Assembly (NCBI RefSeq): GCF_025252405.1
Contig: NZ_CP104307.1
Location: forward strand, 3,782,001-3,846,000
Reading direction: 5' to 3'
Source of the DNA: Flavobacterium sp. TR2
GTDB lineage: Bacteria; Bacteroidota; Bacteroidia; Flavobacteriales; Flavobacteriaceae
DNA: 64,000 bases
The notes under the pieces were generated by a model, which searched no databases, was not told where the DNA came from, and worked only from the letters and a program-made list of their open reading frames with translations. Made by a program: the position numbers and the translations under genes. How positions within the stretch are numbered: position 1 is the first letter of the stretch; each line of letters begins with the position of its first letter. This document shows, in pieces, positions 1-8,199 of the stretch.

Positions 1-500
1 TTGAAACCAACTTCTTTGGGACATTGTGGCTGACGCAAGCAGTGCTTCCTATTATGAGAGCGCAGAAAAACGGTCATATCATTCAGGTTTCATCTATTTT
101 AGGATTGGCAACTTTACCGACAGGAATGGGACTTTACAGCGCTTCTAAATTTGCTGTTGAAGGTTTGAGCGAAACATTAGCTTCAGAAGTGAAGCAATTT
201 GGGATCAATGTCACTTTACTGGAACCAAACGGATACGAATCTAACATTTGGCATACTGGAATTACCAGTGAAAGTATTCCTGCATATGATGACATTAAAA
301 GGGCTCTAGCAGAGAGAGAAAATATCTTTGGAAAAGTTGAAGCAACAGCTCCAATAGTGGTAAAATTAGTAGAAAACGAAAATCCGCCTTTACGTTTATT
401 ACTTGGAAAAGTGGCCTTTCCGTTTGTAAAACAAAGCTACGCGCAAAGATTAGAAAGCTGGGAAAAATGGAACGATGTTTCGGTTGAAGCGCATGGATAA
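1..500 (+). CDS. Short-chain dehydrogenase/reductase, C-terminal part (cut by window edge)
   Basis: The reading frame is open from the first bases of the window (codons start at base 3) and stops with TAA at 498-500, so the N-terminal Rossmann half with the nucleotide-binding glycines is outside the window. The visible part has the SDR catalytic signature: Ser in IIQVSS, then YSASK with the catalytic Tyr and Lys, followed by the usual FAVEGLSETLASEV helix. It is a classical SDR oxidoreductase, probably NAD(P)-dependent and cytoplasmic. The substrate cannot be read from the sequence. An internal TTG at 24 is not the start, because homologous sequence (ETNFFGT) continues upstream of it. Downstream come palindromic repeats and a bidirectional terminator. 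Confidence 0.85.
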   Translation, partial: ETNFFGTLWLTQAVLPIMRAQKNGHIIQVSSILGLATLPTGMGLYSASKFAVEGLSETLASEVKQFGINVTLLEPNGYESNIWHTGITSESIPAYDDIKRALAERENIFGKVEATAPIVVKLVENENPPLRLLLGKVAFPFVKQSYAQRLESWEKWNDVSVEAHG

Positions 501-527
501 TAAACTTTTTTTCAAAACTAAGATTGT

Positions 528-709
528 CATTCCGTAGGAATGTTTCGTCGGTAGAAAAAAAATCACAACCACCCAAATTCACGTTCCGTAGGAACGTTTG
601 ATGCCCATTATCATTTAAAAATTATATTCAAATCAGACGTTCCTACGGAACGTACAATAATGACAACAACATAATTTTTCTACCAATTATATGTTCCTAG
701 GAACATATA
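528..709. repeat. Cluster of four REP-like palindromes with CCGTAGG/CCTAGG cores
   Basis: Four near-perfect palindromes lie within 180 bp of non-coding sequence: 528-542 (CATTCCGTAGGAATG), 581-597 (ACGTTCCGTAGGAACGT), 637-653 (the same element inverted, core CCTACGG) and 688-709 (a perfect 22-bp palindrome centred on CCTAGG). They share the TTCC..GGAA core but differ in their arms. They look like dispersed extragenic palindromes. A related core recurs at 40764-40776. Confidence 0.7.
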
Positions 710-720
710 ATTTACAAAAA

Positions 721-757
721 AACGGGATTATCTGAACAGCAATAATCCCGTTTTTAT
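721..757. terminator. Bidirectional intrinsic terminator between convergent genes
   Basis: A perfect 10-bp stem, AACGGGATTA (721-730) with TAATCCCGTT (743-752), has a T-run on the plus side and an A-run on the other side, so it can end both the SDR transcript (+) and the PepSY gene transcript (-). Confidence 0.75.
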
Positions 758-773
758 CTTTTAGTAGAAATTT

Positions 774-1865
774 CTAATTTTTAATTTTCTTACTCTTCTT
801 CCCTTTCTTCCACCAAATAATAAATCCAGTTATAGGCAAAGAAGCGCCAATCAAACTTACCAAACTCCAGATTATTTTTCCTGTAAGCCCAAAGAAAACT
901 CCTGTGTGCAAATCATGATTGCTCGCTTCGTAAACATCTGCAGCGTTGTTGTCTTTGTACAATTTTGTTCGCAGCATCTGCCCTGTTTTTCCGTCAAAGA
1001 AAAGGGTGTTTTGGTTTCTTGCCCAATCGTTCGGATAGGTCATTCTTAACCGAAGCTCACCTGTCTTTCTGATGGAAAATGAAACCGAAGCAGCACCTGG
1101 ATATTTTGCATTTGCACTTTCGTAAATGTTATTGTAACGAACAGGAATTGTAGTCGAATCTATTCTGGCATTAGAAACCACTTCATCACCTTTTCTAAGT
1201 TTGCTTCCAGTCACCAAACTCACTCCTTTTTTGACAGTATCATATTTAAAATACGTTCCCGAAAAAGCAATTAAAAGCAGAACAATAGAAGCATAAAATC
1301 CTAAAACTTGATGCAGATCAAAATTGATTCTTTTAAAAGAACCGCTCCATTTTATCTTTAAAGATTGCTTGAACTGGCGTCTTTTTTTTGGAAACCATAA
1401 AACTAGTCCCGTTAGAAGCATAACGATAAAAATCACAACCGACCAGCCTTGAATTAACTCTCCAACTTCTCCCAACAATAAAGTTCGGTGAATTTCCAAA
1501 ACCGTATTCAGCCAGTCTGCTCCCTGCTGGTTGATTAAAGTTCCATCGTACGGATTAAAATAATACGTCTTTTTCTTTTTGGTCGAAATTTGAACTGCCG
1601 CATTCGGCTCTGCCCTATCTATTTTTAAAGCCGTTATTTTCTGCTTAGGCTCAAGACGTTCGTAATTTTCAATTATTGTTTTTAACCCAATAAATGGCTT
1701 TTTCTGAACAGGAACATGAAGATATTCCTTGTTTGCAAAGTCACGAATTTCTTCTTCAAAAACATAAAGAAATCCTGTAATGCTCACTATAAAAACAATG
1801 AGGCCCGATGCTAAACCGAGCCACAAATGTATTTGTCTGATAGTATTTTTAAAACCTTTGGTCAT
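774..1865 (-). CDS. PepSY-associated transmembrane protein (PiuB-like)
   Basis: An inner-membrane protein of about 363 aa, read from the ATG at 1865; a longer reading would need a TTG at 1874. It has an N-terminal membrane helix (HLWLGLASGLIVFIVSITGFLYVFEEE), a periplasmic PepSY-like region, two central helices (WSVVIFIVMLLTGLVLWFP and the following FYASIVLLLIAFSGTYF), and a final helix before a basic tail (WWKKGKKSKK). This order is typical of the PepSY-TM family found beside TonB-dependent siderophore receptors, where it is thought to help reduce or release iron from the siderophore. The siderophore receptor lies directly upstream on the same strand (54 bp gap), which supports an operon and an iron-uptake role. 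The biochemical activity is inferred. Confidence 0.8.
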   Translation of the reverse strand: MTKGFKNTIRQIHLWLGLASGLIVFIVSITGFLYVFEEEIRDFANKEYLHVPVQKKPFIGLKTIIENYERLEPKQKITALKIDRAEPNAAVQISTKKKKTYYFNPYDGTLINQQGADWLNTVLEIHRTLLLGEVGELIQGWSVVIFIVMLLTGLVLWFPKKRRQFKQSLKIKWSGSFKRINFDLHQVLGFYASIVLLLIAFSGTYFKYDTVKKGVSLVTGSKLRKGDEVVSNARIDSTTIPVRYNNIYESANAKYPGAASVSFSIRKTGELRLRMTYPNDWARNQNTLFFDGKTGQMLRTKLYKDNNAADVYEASNHDLHTGVFFGLTGKIIWSLVSLIGASLPITGFIIWWKKGKKSKKIKN

Positions 1866-1919
1866 AATTTGCAATAAAATCCAAATGTAGAAATATCATT
1901 TTAAATGATGAATTGTATT

Positions 1920-4301
1920 TTAGAATTTAAACGTAATATTTCCTGTAACTCTCGTTGGGTTTTGAGCCGCTAAACGATATGACCAGTATTTTTCGTTGGT
2001 AAGATTATCTACTTTTAAACCTAATCTGAATTTTGGCCTATCATAAAATACAGAAGCGTCTAAAACCGTATAAGAAGGAATGCTGAACTTGAATGTCGAA
2101 GTATTGGTCTGGTAATACTCGCTTCCATAAATTCCTCCAAAACCAAATCCAAAACCAGAAGCTGCGCCCTCTGTCAATCTGTAGCTTGCCCAAAGATTGG
2201 CAGTTGTTGGCGAACCCGCTGTTGTAGGTCTCAAACCATTAATGCTCGGATTGGCTTTTGTGTATTTACTGTCGTTATAAGTATACCCCGCCACAATATT
2301 CAAACCTTTGATCGGGTTGGCAATCAGCTCGGCTTCAAAACCTTTGCTCAATTGCGTTCCGTCCTGAATTTGAAAGTTTACATGATCAGGGTCATCACGC
2401 GTAATATTTGTCACTTTGATGTCATAATAGCTGAAAGTAGCACTGATTTTATTAAAGTCAAGCTTAACTCCACCCTCTAACTGATTCGCCTGATTTGGTT
2501 TAAAAGTATTTCCATAAAAATCAGATCCCCCAACATTGTTAAACCCGTTCATGTAATTTCCAAAAACAGAAACTTTTTCTTTAACCACTTGGTAAACTGC
2601 ACCAAATCGAGGAGAAAACGCCGTCTGATTGTAATTTCCAGCAATAGAATCACGGCTCGGATAATATACTCCTTTGTTGATATAACGATCGGCTCTTACA
2701 CCTCCCATTACCAACAATCTATCCGTCACATTCAACACATCTGACACATAAGCACTGTACGTTCTTTCGTTGTTTGACACCATATTAGTGTAAGTAGCAT
2801 TTACAAATAAAGGCTCAATTTTATTGATTGTAAAATTATTGTAAGCATCGCCAGGTTTCCTAAAATTAAGTGCCGGCATATTTACCGTTGCATCATTACG
2901 CGTTGCGCGAAGACTGTAAAAATCTAGCCCTGCCACTACTCTATTGCGCAATTTTCCTATTTTAAAATCACCGTTAAAATTCTGCTGAATATCGGTTCCG
3001 TAATACGGATAATCCTGATTGGTAACCTGCTGTCTCAAAGTTTCATTGCTCAACATCGTCAAAGCCACCACATAACCTTCTGATGACGATCTCGTACGCG
3101 AAACGATAGTCTGCGAAGTCCATTCGTCTGAAATTTTATATTTTAACTGGGCAAAAATATTATACTGCTGCCCTGTATAATTTACTGTATTATTGGCAAA
3201 TGAAAGATTATACGGAATTCCAAGTTCTTCTATGCTATGAGCCTTAGCATCAGCTTTTGTATAAGGCGTTAATCGTGTTGGAGACGTTCCTTTTGAGGCG
3301 CTAAATTCGGCATCAATTAGTAAAGTCAATCTTTCGTTTACTTCATAAGAAAAGCTTGGCGCAATAAAAAAGCTTTTATTAAAACCTGCATCCTGAAAAC
3401 TTCTTTCGCTATGCAATGCCGTATTGATTCTAAAAAGAGCGGTTTTTTCTTCATTTAAAGGCGTATTAATATCAGCCGTTAAACGATTCAAATCCCAATC
3501 GCCAGCAGAAAAAGAAACTTCTCCTTTAAAGAAGTTGAAAGGCTTTTTGGTCACTCTATTAAACAAACCTCCAAAAGAAGAAATTGTACTTCCAAACAAA
3601 GTTGCCGATGGTCCTTTAATCACCTCAATACGCTCCAAATTTGACGGATCAATTGAATTATATGTAAAACTTCCCACACCGTTTCTTACCAATTGAGGCG
3701 TTACAAAACCTCTAGAAATATTGGTTGTTCTCCCTTGATTTCTCACTTCGGCGATACCTGCACCAGGAACGTTTTTAAAAGCGCTGTTATAATCTGTAAT
3801 AACCTGTTCCTTCATAAGCTCCTTACTCACAATCGTATAAACCTGAGGATTTTCCATGTTTTTCAGTTTCATTTTAGAAACTTCTTCGCTTTCTTTTCTG
3901 GCAAATCTATTTCCTCCCGAACTTACAATTACCTCTTCTAATTTTTGCGAAGTGTAAGTCAGCTCAAAATCAAGCGTAACTTCTGTGTTGTTTTGATCTA
4001 CGATAACCGAAGCCGGAGACGATTCATAACCATTTAGTTTTATCTCGACCAGATACGTCCCGAAAGGAATATTTTTTAATTGATAAGTGCCATCAGAATC
4101 AGTGGTAGCAGTTTTATTTAACTCTGAAATTTTAACTGTTGCGCCTTGTAAATAATTTCCGTCTTTGACAATAGCCTTACCCGAAATTGTACCAACAGTA
4201 GATTGGGAAAAAGCCGTTTCTGAACCTGCCAAAAGAATCAAAAAGGCTGTAAACACTTGACATAAAACATTGTTTTTAAGTGTTTTGAAAATTGTTTTCA
4301 T
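1920..4301 (-). CDS. TonB-dependent siderophore receptor with N-terminal carboxypeptidase-like regulatory domain
   Basis: A 793-aa outer-membrane receptor. It has a signal peptide of about 32 residues ending near TAFSQS, and a carboxypeptidase-regulatory-like beta-sandwich at about 35-115 (GTISGKAIVKDGNYLQGATV). The plug domain at about 150-250 includes ERIEVIKGPSATLFGS, the typical siderophore-receptor plug signature. A 22-strand barrel of usual length follows and ends in an aromatic residue (NITFKF). Family knowledge points to ferric-siderophore import across the outer membrane, energised by TonB. The specific siderophore cannot be told. The PepSY membrane protein follows immediately, consistent with an iron-acquisition operon. 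No convincing Fur box was found by eye upstream. Confidence 0.88.
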   Translation of the reverse strand: MKTIFKTLKNNVLCQVFTAFLILLAGSETAFSQSTVGTISGKAIVKDGNYLQGATVKISELNKTATTDSDGTYQLKNIPFGTYLVEIKLNGYESSPASVIVDQNNTEVTLDFELTYTSQKLEEVIVSSGGNRFARKESEEVSKMKLKNMENPQVYTIVSKELMKEQVITDYNSAFKNVPGAGIAEVRNQGRTTNISRGFVTPQLVRNGVGSFTYNSIDPSNLERIEVIKGPSATLFGSTISSFGGLFNRVTKKPFNFFKGEVSFSAGDWDLNRLTADINTPLNEEKTALFRINTALHSERSFQDAGFNKSFFIAPSFSYEVNERLTLLIDAEFSASKGTSPTRLTPYTKADAKAHSIEELGIPYNLSFANNTVNYTGQQYNIFAQLKYKISDEWTSQTIVSRTRSSSEGYVVALTMLSNETLRQQVTNQDYPYYGTDIQQNFNGDFKIGKLRNRVVAGLDFYSLRATRNDATVNMPALNFRKPGDAYNNFTINKIEPLFVNATYTNMVSNNERTYSAYVSDVLNVTDRLLVMGGVRADRYINKGVYYPSRDSIAGNYNQTAFSPRFGAVYQVVKEKVSVFGNYMNGFNNVGGSDFYGNTFKPNQANQLEGGVKLDFNKISATFSYYDIKVTNITRDDPDHVNFQIQDGTQLSKGFEAELIANPIKGLNIVAGYTYNDSKYTKANPSINGLRPTTAGSPTTANLWASYRLTEGAASGFGFGFGGIYGSEYYQTNTSTFKFSIPSYTVLDASVFYDRPKFRLGLKVDNLTNEKYWSYRLAAQNPTRVTGNITFKF

Positions 4302-4337
4302 ATAAAAATTGTAATTTATCCTTATTTAGACTGGTTA

Positions 4338-4370
4338 CAAATATATAAACGAGAACGGAATTCTTAGCAA
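4338..4370 (-). promoter_or_regulatory. Candidate promoter of the siderophore receptor
   Basis: On the minus strand, TATATTTG (4345-4338) fits the flavobacterial -7 element TAnnTTTG, and TTG (4370-4368) lies 22 nt upstream as a -33 element. It sits about 40 bp before the receptor start. The rest of 4302-4636, between this receptor and the divergent fructokinase gene, is AT-rich sequence in which nothing else was recognised. Confidence 0.45.
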
Positions 4371-4636
4371 AAGATTAAAACTTTATTAAAAAATAATTAA
4401 AAACCATCGGCAAAAAAATTATACACTTATAAACAGGCAGAAAAATCGATTTTGCAAAACAAATTAAGCCTTTTTCCATTTGCTCTTTACAAGCTAATTT
4501 TCAATCTCTTACAGCTTTAAAAAAGCAATTCACATAAAAAACAGGTTGCACAAGCCGTTATTCTTTTTTATTTTTATGAAATCTGATGAAACTCTACTCA
4601 TCCGATTTAATGATTAAAAAACAACGACAAATTATA

Positions 4637-5536
4637 ATGAGCAACGACAAAAAACTAAAAGCTGTAGCTTTCGGAGAAGTACTGTGGGATATTTTTGGCA
4701 ATCAGAAAAAAATTGGCGGAGCACCTTTAAATGTGGCTCTTCGAATGAAAGCTCTAGGTGTTGATTCTACCATGATTAGCTGTGTCGGAAATGATGCAGA
4801 TGGAGAAGCCATTATTAACGAAGTCAATAAATTAGGTTTAAATACCAATACCATTCTAAAATCTGATTATTTTCCGACAGGATTGGTAAATGTAACATTA
4901 GACGAAAGCAAATCGGCTACTTACGAAATCATTTATCCATCTGCCTGGGACAAAATTATTCTCAACGAAGAAGCGAGAGAATTAGTAGTAAATTCAGATG
5001 TTTTAATTTACGGAAGTTTGGTCTGCAGAGACCAAGTCTCTAGAGAAGCATTAAACGAATTGCTTAACACCCACACTTATAAAGTTTTTGATGTCAATCT
5101 ACGAAAACCACACTACGATTATGAAACCCTGCAGCATTTAATGCAATCTGCCAATTTCATCAAATTTAATGATGAAGAAATTATGGAAATCAGCGCAGCT
5201 CTTAATTCTCCTTATAATACTTTGGAAGAAAACATGAATTTTATCTGTTCTCTAAGTAATGCTACTGCGATTTGTGTTACGAGAGGAAAAGATGGTGCCT
5301 TATTATTATGGGATAAGCATCTTTATGAAAATGAAGGCTATACCGTAAAAGTCGAAGATACCGTTGGTGCAGGAGATTCTTTCTTAGGAGCTTTGATCAC
5401 TTCTCTTTTAAACGGGAAAGAGCCTCAAGCCGCCTTAAATTTTGCCTGTGCAACTGGAGCTTTAGTCGCTGGATCGGCAGGCGGAAACCCCGAAATTTCA
5501 ATATTTGACATTGAAAATTTAATCAATAAAAATTAA
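4637..5536 (+). CDS. PfkB-family fructokinase
   Basis: A 299-aa cytoplasmic sugar kinase. The ATG at 4637 (MSNDKKLKAVAFGEVLWD) is preferred over an ATG 17 codons upstream because fructokinases begin with this AFGEVLWD strand. PfkB signatures are visible: GGAPLNVA near residue 33, and the C-terminal ATP/anion-hole motif DTVGAGDSFLGAL with the catalytic Asp. The family makes fructose 6-phosphate from fructose and ATP. The next genes are a sucrose-phosphate synthase/phosphatase and a GH32-like hydrolase, so fructose released from sucrose is the likely substrate. A terminator follows the gene, so it may be transcribed separately from the next one. Confidence 0.85.
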   Translation: MSNDKKLKAVAFGEVLWDIFGNQKKIGGAPLNVALRMKALGVDSTMISCVGNDADGEAIINEVNKLGLNTNTILKSDYFPTGLVNVTLDESKSATYEIIYPSAWDKIILNEEARELVVNSDVLIYGSLVCRDQVSREALNELLNTHTYKVFDVNLRKPHYDYETLQHLMQSANFIKFNDEEIMEISAALNSPYNTLEENMNFICSLSNATAICVTRGKDGALLLWDKHLYENEGYTVKVEDTVGAGDSFLGALITSLLNGKEPQAALNFACATGALVAGSAGGNPEISIFDIENLINKN

Positions 5537-5560
5537 TGCTTCTTAAAAACATAACATCCA

Positions 5561-5597
5561 AACCCGACAGATTTTTAATACCTGTCGGTTTTTTTAT
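5561..5597 (+). terminator. Intrinsic terminator after fructokinase
   Basis: The stem CCGACAG (5564-5570) / CTGTCGG (5582-5588), with flanking AA/TT pairs, is followed by a run of seven T. Confidence 0.75.
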
Positions 5598-5744
5598 TCT
5601 ATTTCAAATCCATCAGTCTTTTTTTATAGTTAAAGCATTAGCTTAATCCTTCAAACATGGGAACTATGTAAATTTAAACTGGAATTATTTCTTCCTAATC
5701 AATATGGGCGCAGTAACTTGTGTTTTCAAATAATACAAGGAAGA

Positions 5745-7922
5745 ATGATGAAAAAATTACGAATTTCACTTATCAACATACATGGACTTTTGAAGGGTTC
5801 TGGTCTAGAAATCGGACGGGATGCAGACAATGGAGGTCAGACCAAATACATCTACGAATTAGCAGAATTTTTATCCCAGCATGAAGATGTAGAACACGTT
5901 CATCTTTTTACCAGATTAATAGACGATCCTGCCCTTTCGCCAGAATATGCAGTGCCTGTCGAGATCATCAATGATAAATTGGATATAAGACGAATTCCGT
6001 TTTTGGGGAAGAAGTACAAGCCAAAAGAACAGCTTTGGGAAGGTCTTGATATTTTTGTAAATGGAGCGATGCAGCACATCAAACAGCACAACATTTTCCC
6101 CGACTGGATTCATTCCCATTATGCAGATGCAGGCTATGCCGCAGCCGAATTATCAGCCGTTTTAAATATTCCTTTTGCGCATACAGGACATTCTTTAGGG
6201 TTTTACAAAAAGAAAAAATTAATCGAAAGCGGAGAAACTGAAGAAGAACTCGAAAAAAAGTTTAAGTTTAAAACCCGAATTGCAGCAGAAGAAAGAACCT
6301 TAGAACTCGCAGAATTTATTGTCACTTCTACCGAACAGGAAATTGAAACCTACAAAGCATACAAAAACTTCGAATTAGGAAAATACCACGCCATTTCACC
6401 CGGAATCGATACGCGAAAATTCGTTCCTTATTACTATCAGGAAAACGATTCTGAGAAAAACATGGAAGAAATACAGCGAAAATACTGGGTTCAAGAAAGC
6501 ATTTCCAAATTTCTTACCAATCCGCACAAGCCTATTATTCTGGCACTTTCGAGGCCTGACCGCCACAAAAACTTGAACACTCTAATTGAAGTTTACGGAA
6601 AAGACAAAGAGCTGCAAAGTATTGCCAATCTGGTCATTTTTGCTGGCATTAGAAAAGATATTGCCAAAATGCCCGAATCGGAGAAAAATGTTCTTACCGA
6701 TTTGCTCCTTTTAATGGATAAATACGATTTGTACGGAAAAATGGCCATTCCGAAAAAGCACGATGTCGAAAATGAAGTTTCAATTATCTATCGTTATGCT
6801 GCCGAAAAAAGAGGTGTTTTTGTGAATTTGGCACTGCACGAAAACTTCGGCTTAACCGTTATCGAGTCGGCTAGTTCGGGGCTTCCTGTTGTGGTGACAA
6901 AAAACGGCGGGCCTTCTGAAATTATTCCAGTTTGCCAGAACGGAGAGTTAGTCAATCCCCAAGAAGAAAGCCAGATAAAAAAAGCTTTGAGAAATATTTT
7001 AACCGATGAAAATCAGTGGAAATATTACTCGAATAACGGCGCGATCAATATTCAGAAATATTACAGCTGGATCAGCCACGTCAACCAGTATGTGGATTTG
7101 ATCAACGAAAATCTGTCCGTCTCCTCGGCTGGAATCAAAAAACAGCACTATCCCAATATCAATATCAGCCGATTAAAAAGAAAAATAGATCATTTATTGG
7201 TTTCCGATATTGACGGAACATTGATTGAACCCAAATTGGCCAACCCGGGTTTAAAAGAACTCAAAACCCATTTAATCAATCGCACCGATAAAATGGCGTT
7301 TGCAATGGCTTCTGGAAGAAATCTGGCTTTGGTCAAAAAAGTAATTGACGAAGAAGAATTTCCCCTGCCCGACTTTATCATTTGTTCTGTCGGAACAGAA
7401 ATCTATTACACCAACGGAAAGGATTATATTTTAGACAAAGGATGGGCAAAATTTCTGTCTGGAAGATGGAAAAGAGACGATATTGTAAACAGGTTAACAG
7501 CCATTAAATGGATAAAATTGCAGGAAGAAGAAGCTCAAAATCCGTATAAAATCTCCTATTATTACGACAAAGAACAGTACAATCATGACGAATTAATTGC
7601 TGCTTTAGGAACAGGCTGGTATAAGGTCAATATTATTCCGAGTCATGGCCAGTTTTTAGATTTTATTCCAAAAAGGGCTTCCAAAGGCAATGCTATTAAG
7701 TTTTTATGCAGAAAATGGTCTATTCCTTTAAGCAACGTCATTGCTGCAGGAGATTCTGGAAATGATATTGATATGTTTAGAGGTCCAGTAAAAGGAATTA
7801 TTGTCGGAAACAGAAGTGCAGAACTCTTGGCGTATCAAACAACCAAAAGCATTTATGTCGCTAAAACTTCAGCTTCCGAAGGAATTTTAGAGGGTTTAAA
7901 ATATTATAAGATTATAAAATAA
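5745..7922 (+). CDS. Bifunctional sucrose-phosphate synthase / sucrose-phosphate phosphatase
   Basis: About 725 aa from the ATG-ATG pair at 5745/5748; the longer frame would start at a TTG and adds no conserved sequence. Residues 1-450 form a GT-B glycosyltransferase of the sucrose-phosphate synthase type: the N-terminal LINIHGLLKGSGLEIGRDADNGGQTKYIYEL region is diagnostic, and the family-4 E-x7-E motif appears in ENFGLTVIESASSGLP. The C-terminal part, from about residue 485, is a HAD hydrolase of the sucrose-phosphatase type with VSDIDGTL (nucleophile Asp and DxD) and AAGDSGNDIDMF (motif IV). Expected reactions are UDP-glucose plus fructose 6-phosphate to sucrose 6-phosphate, then sucrose. 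This fused form is known in cyanobacteria and some other bacteria. Sucrose synthesis is unexpected in Flavobacterium and may serve as osmoprotection or storage (inference). Confidence 0.85.
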   Translation: MMKKLRISLINIHGLLKGSGLEIGRDADNGGQTKYIYELAEFLSQHEDVEHVHLFTRLIDDPALSPEYAVPVEIINDKLDIRRIPFLGKKYKPKEQLWEGLDIFVNGAMQHIKQHNIFPDWIHSHYADAGYAAAELSAVLNIPFAHTGHSLGFYKKKKLIESGETEEELEKKFKFKTRIAAEERTLELAEFIVTSTEQEIETYKAYKNFELGKYHAISPGIDTRKFVPYYYQENDSEKNMEEIQRKYWVQESISKFLTNPHKPIILALSRPDRHKNLNTLIEVYGKDKELQSIANLVIFAGIRKDIAKMPESEKNVLTDLLLLMDKYDLYGKMAIPKKHDVENEVSIIYRYAAEKRGVFVNLALHENFGLTVIESASSGLPVVVTKNGGPSEIIPVCQNGELVNPQEESQIKKALRNILTDENQWKYYSNNGAINIQKYYSWISHVNQYVDLINENLSVSSAGIKKQHYPNINISRLKRKIDHLLVSDIDGTLIEPKLANPGLKELKTHLINRTDKMAFAMASGRNLALVKKVIDEEEFPLPDFIICSVGTEIYYTNGKDYILDKGWAKFLSGRWKRDDIVNRLTAIKWIKLQEEEAQNPYKISYYYDKEQYNHDELIAALGTGWYKVNIIPSHGQFLDFIPKRASKGNAIKFLCRKWSIPLSNVIAAGDSGNDIDMFRGPVKGIIVGNRSAELLAYQTTKSIYVAKTSASEGILEGLKYYKIIK

Positions 7923-7944
7923 GCCTTTGAGCATAATTTTTTTT

Positions 7945-8115
7945 AAACACATAAAAACATAGATTTTTAATCTAAACTAAAGAGCAAAAAAAGAAACTAG
8001 TTTCTAACACATAGAAAGTTAAACAGCCAACTTTGTCAAAGTCTACAGCTATGTGTTTTATTTTAAAGTGAAATGCCTTTCTAGACAAAGTGAAGCTATG
8101 TTTCTATGTGTTAGA
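7945..8115. mobile_element. MITE-like element, left copy flanking the GH32-like gene
   Basis: This 171-bp non-coding element begins AACACATAAAAACATAG and ends CTATGTTTCTATGTGTT (imperfect 17-bp terminal inverted repeats). Its interior (GAAACTAGTTTCTAACACATAGAAAG, then AACTTTGTCAAAG, then TACAGCTATG.GTTTTA) matches the reverse complement of 9815-10017 over most of its length. The two copies therefore lie in opposite orientation on either side of the GH32-like gene. No transposase is present, so this is a non-autonomous repeat at most. Clear target-site duplications were not found. Confidence 0.6.
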
Positions 8116-8199
8116 AAAAAAGCCAAGAAATTAGAATTCGGAAAAATTGGTGCAATTGAGGCAAAAAAATATACTAACAGTTTAAAAGTAAACAATAAA

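Noticed and set aside
4302..4400. Fur box upstream of the siderophore receptor
   Set aside because: No sequence close to the GATAATGATAATCATTATC-type consensus was found; iron regulation is only assumed from function.
8053..8199. N-terminal extension of the GH32-like ORF
   Set aside because: The extension lies largely inside the MITE-like inverted repeat (7945-8115) and has no conserved residues; the ATG at 8200 precedes the conserved domain.
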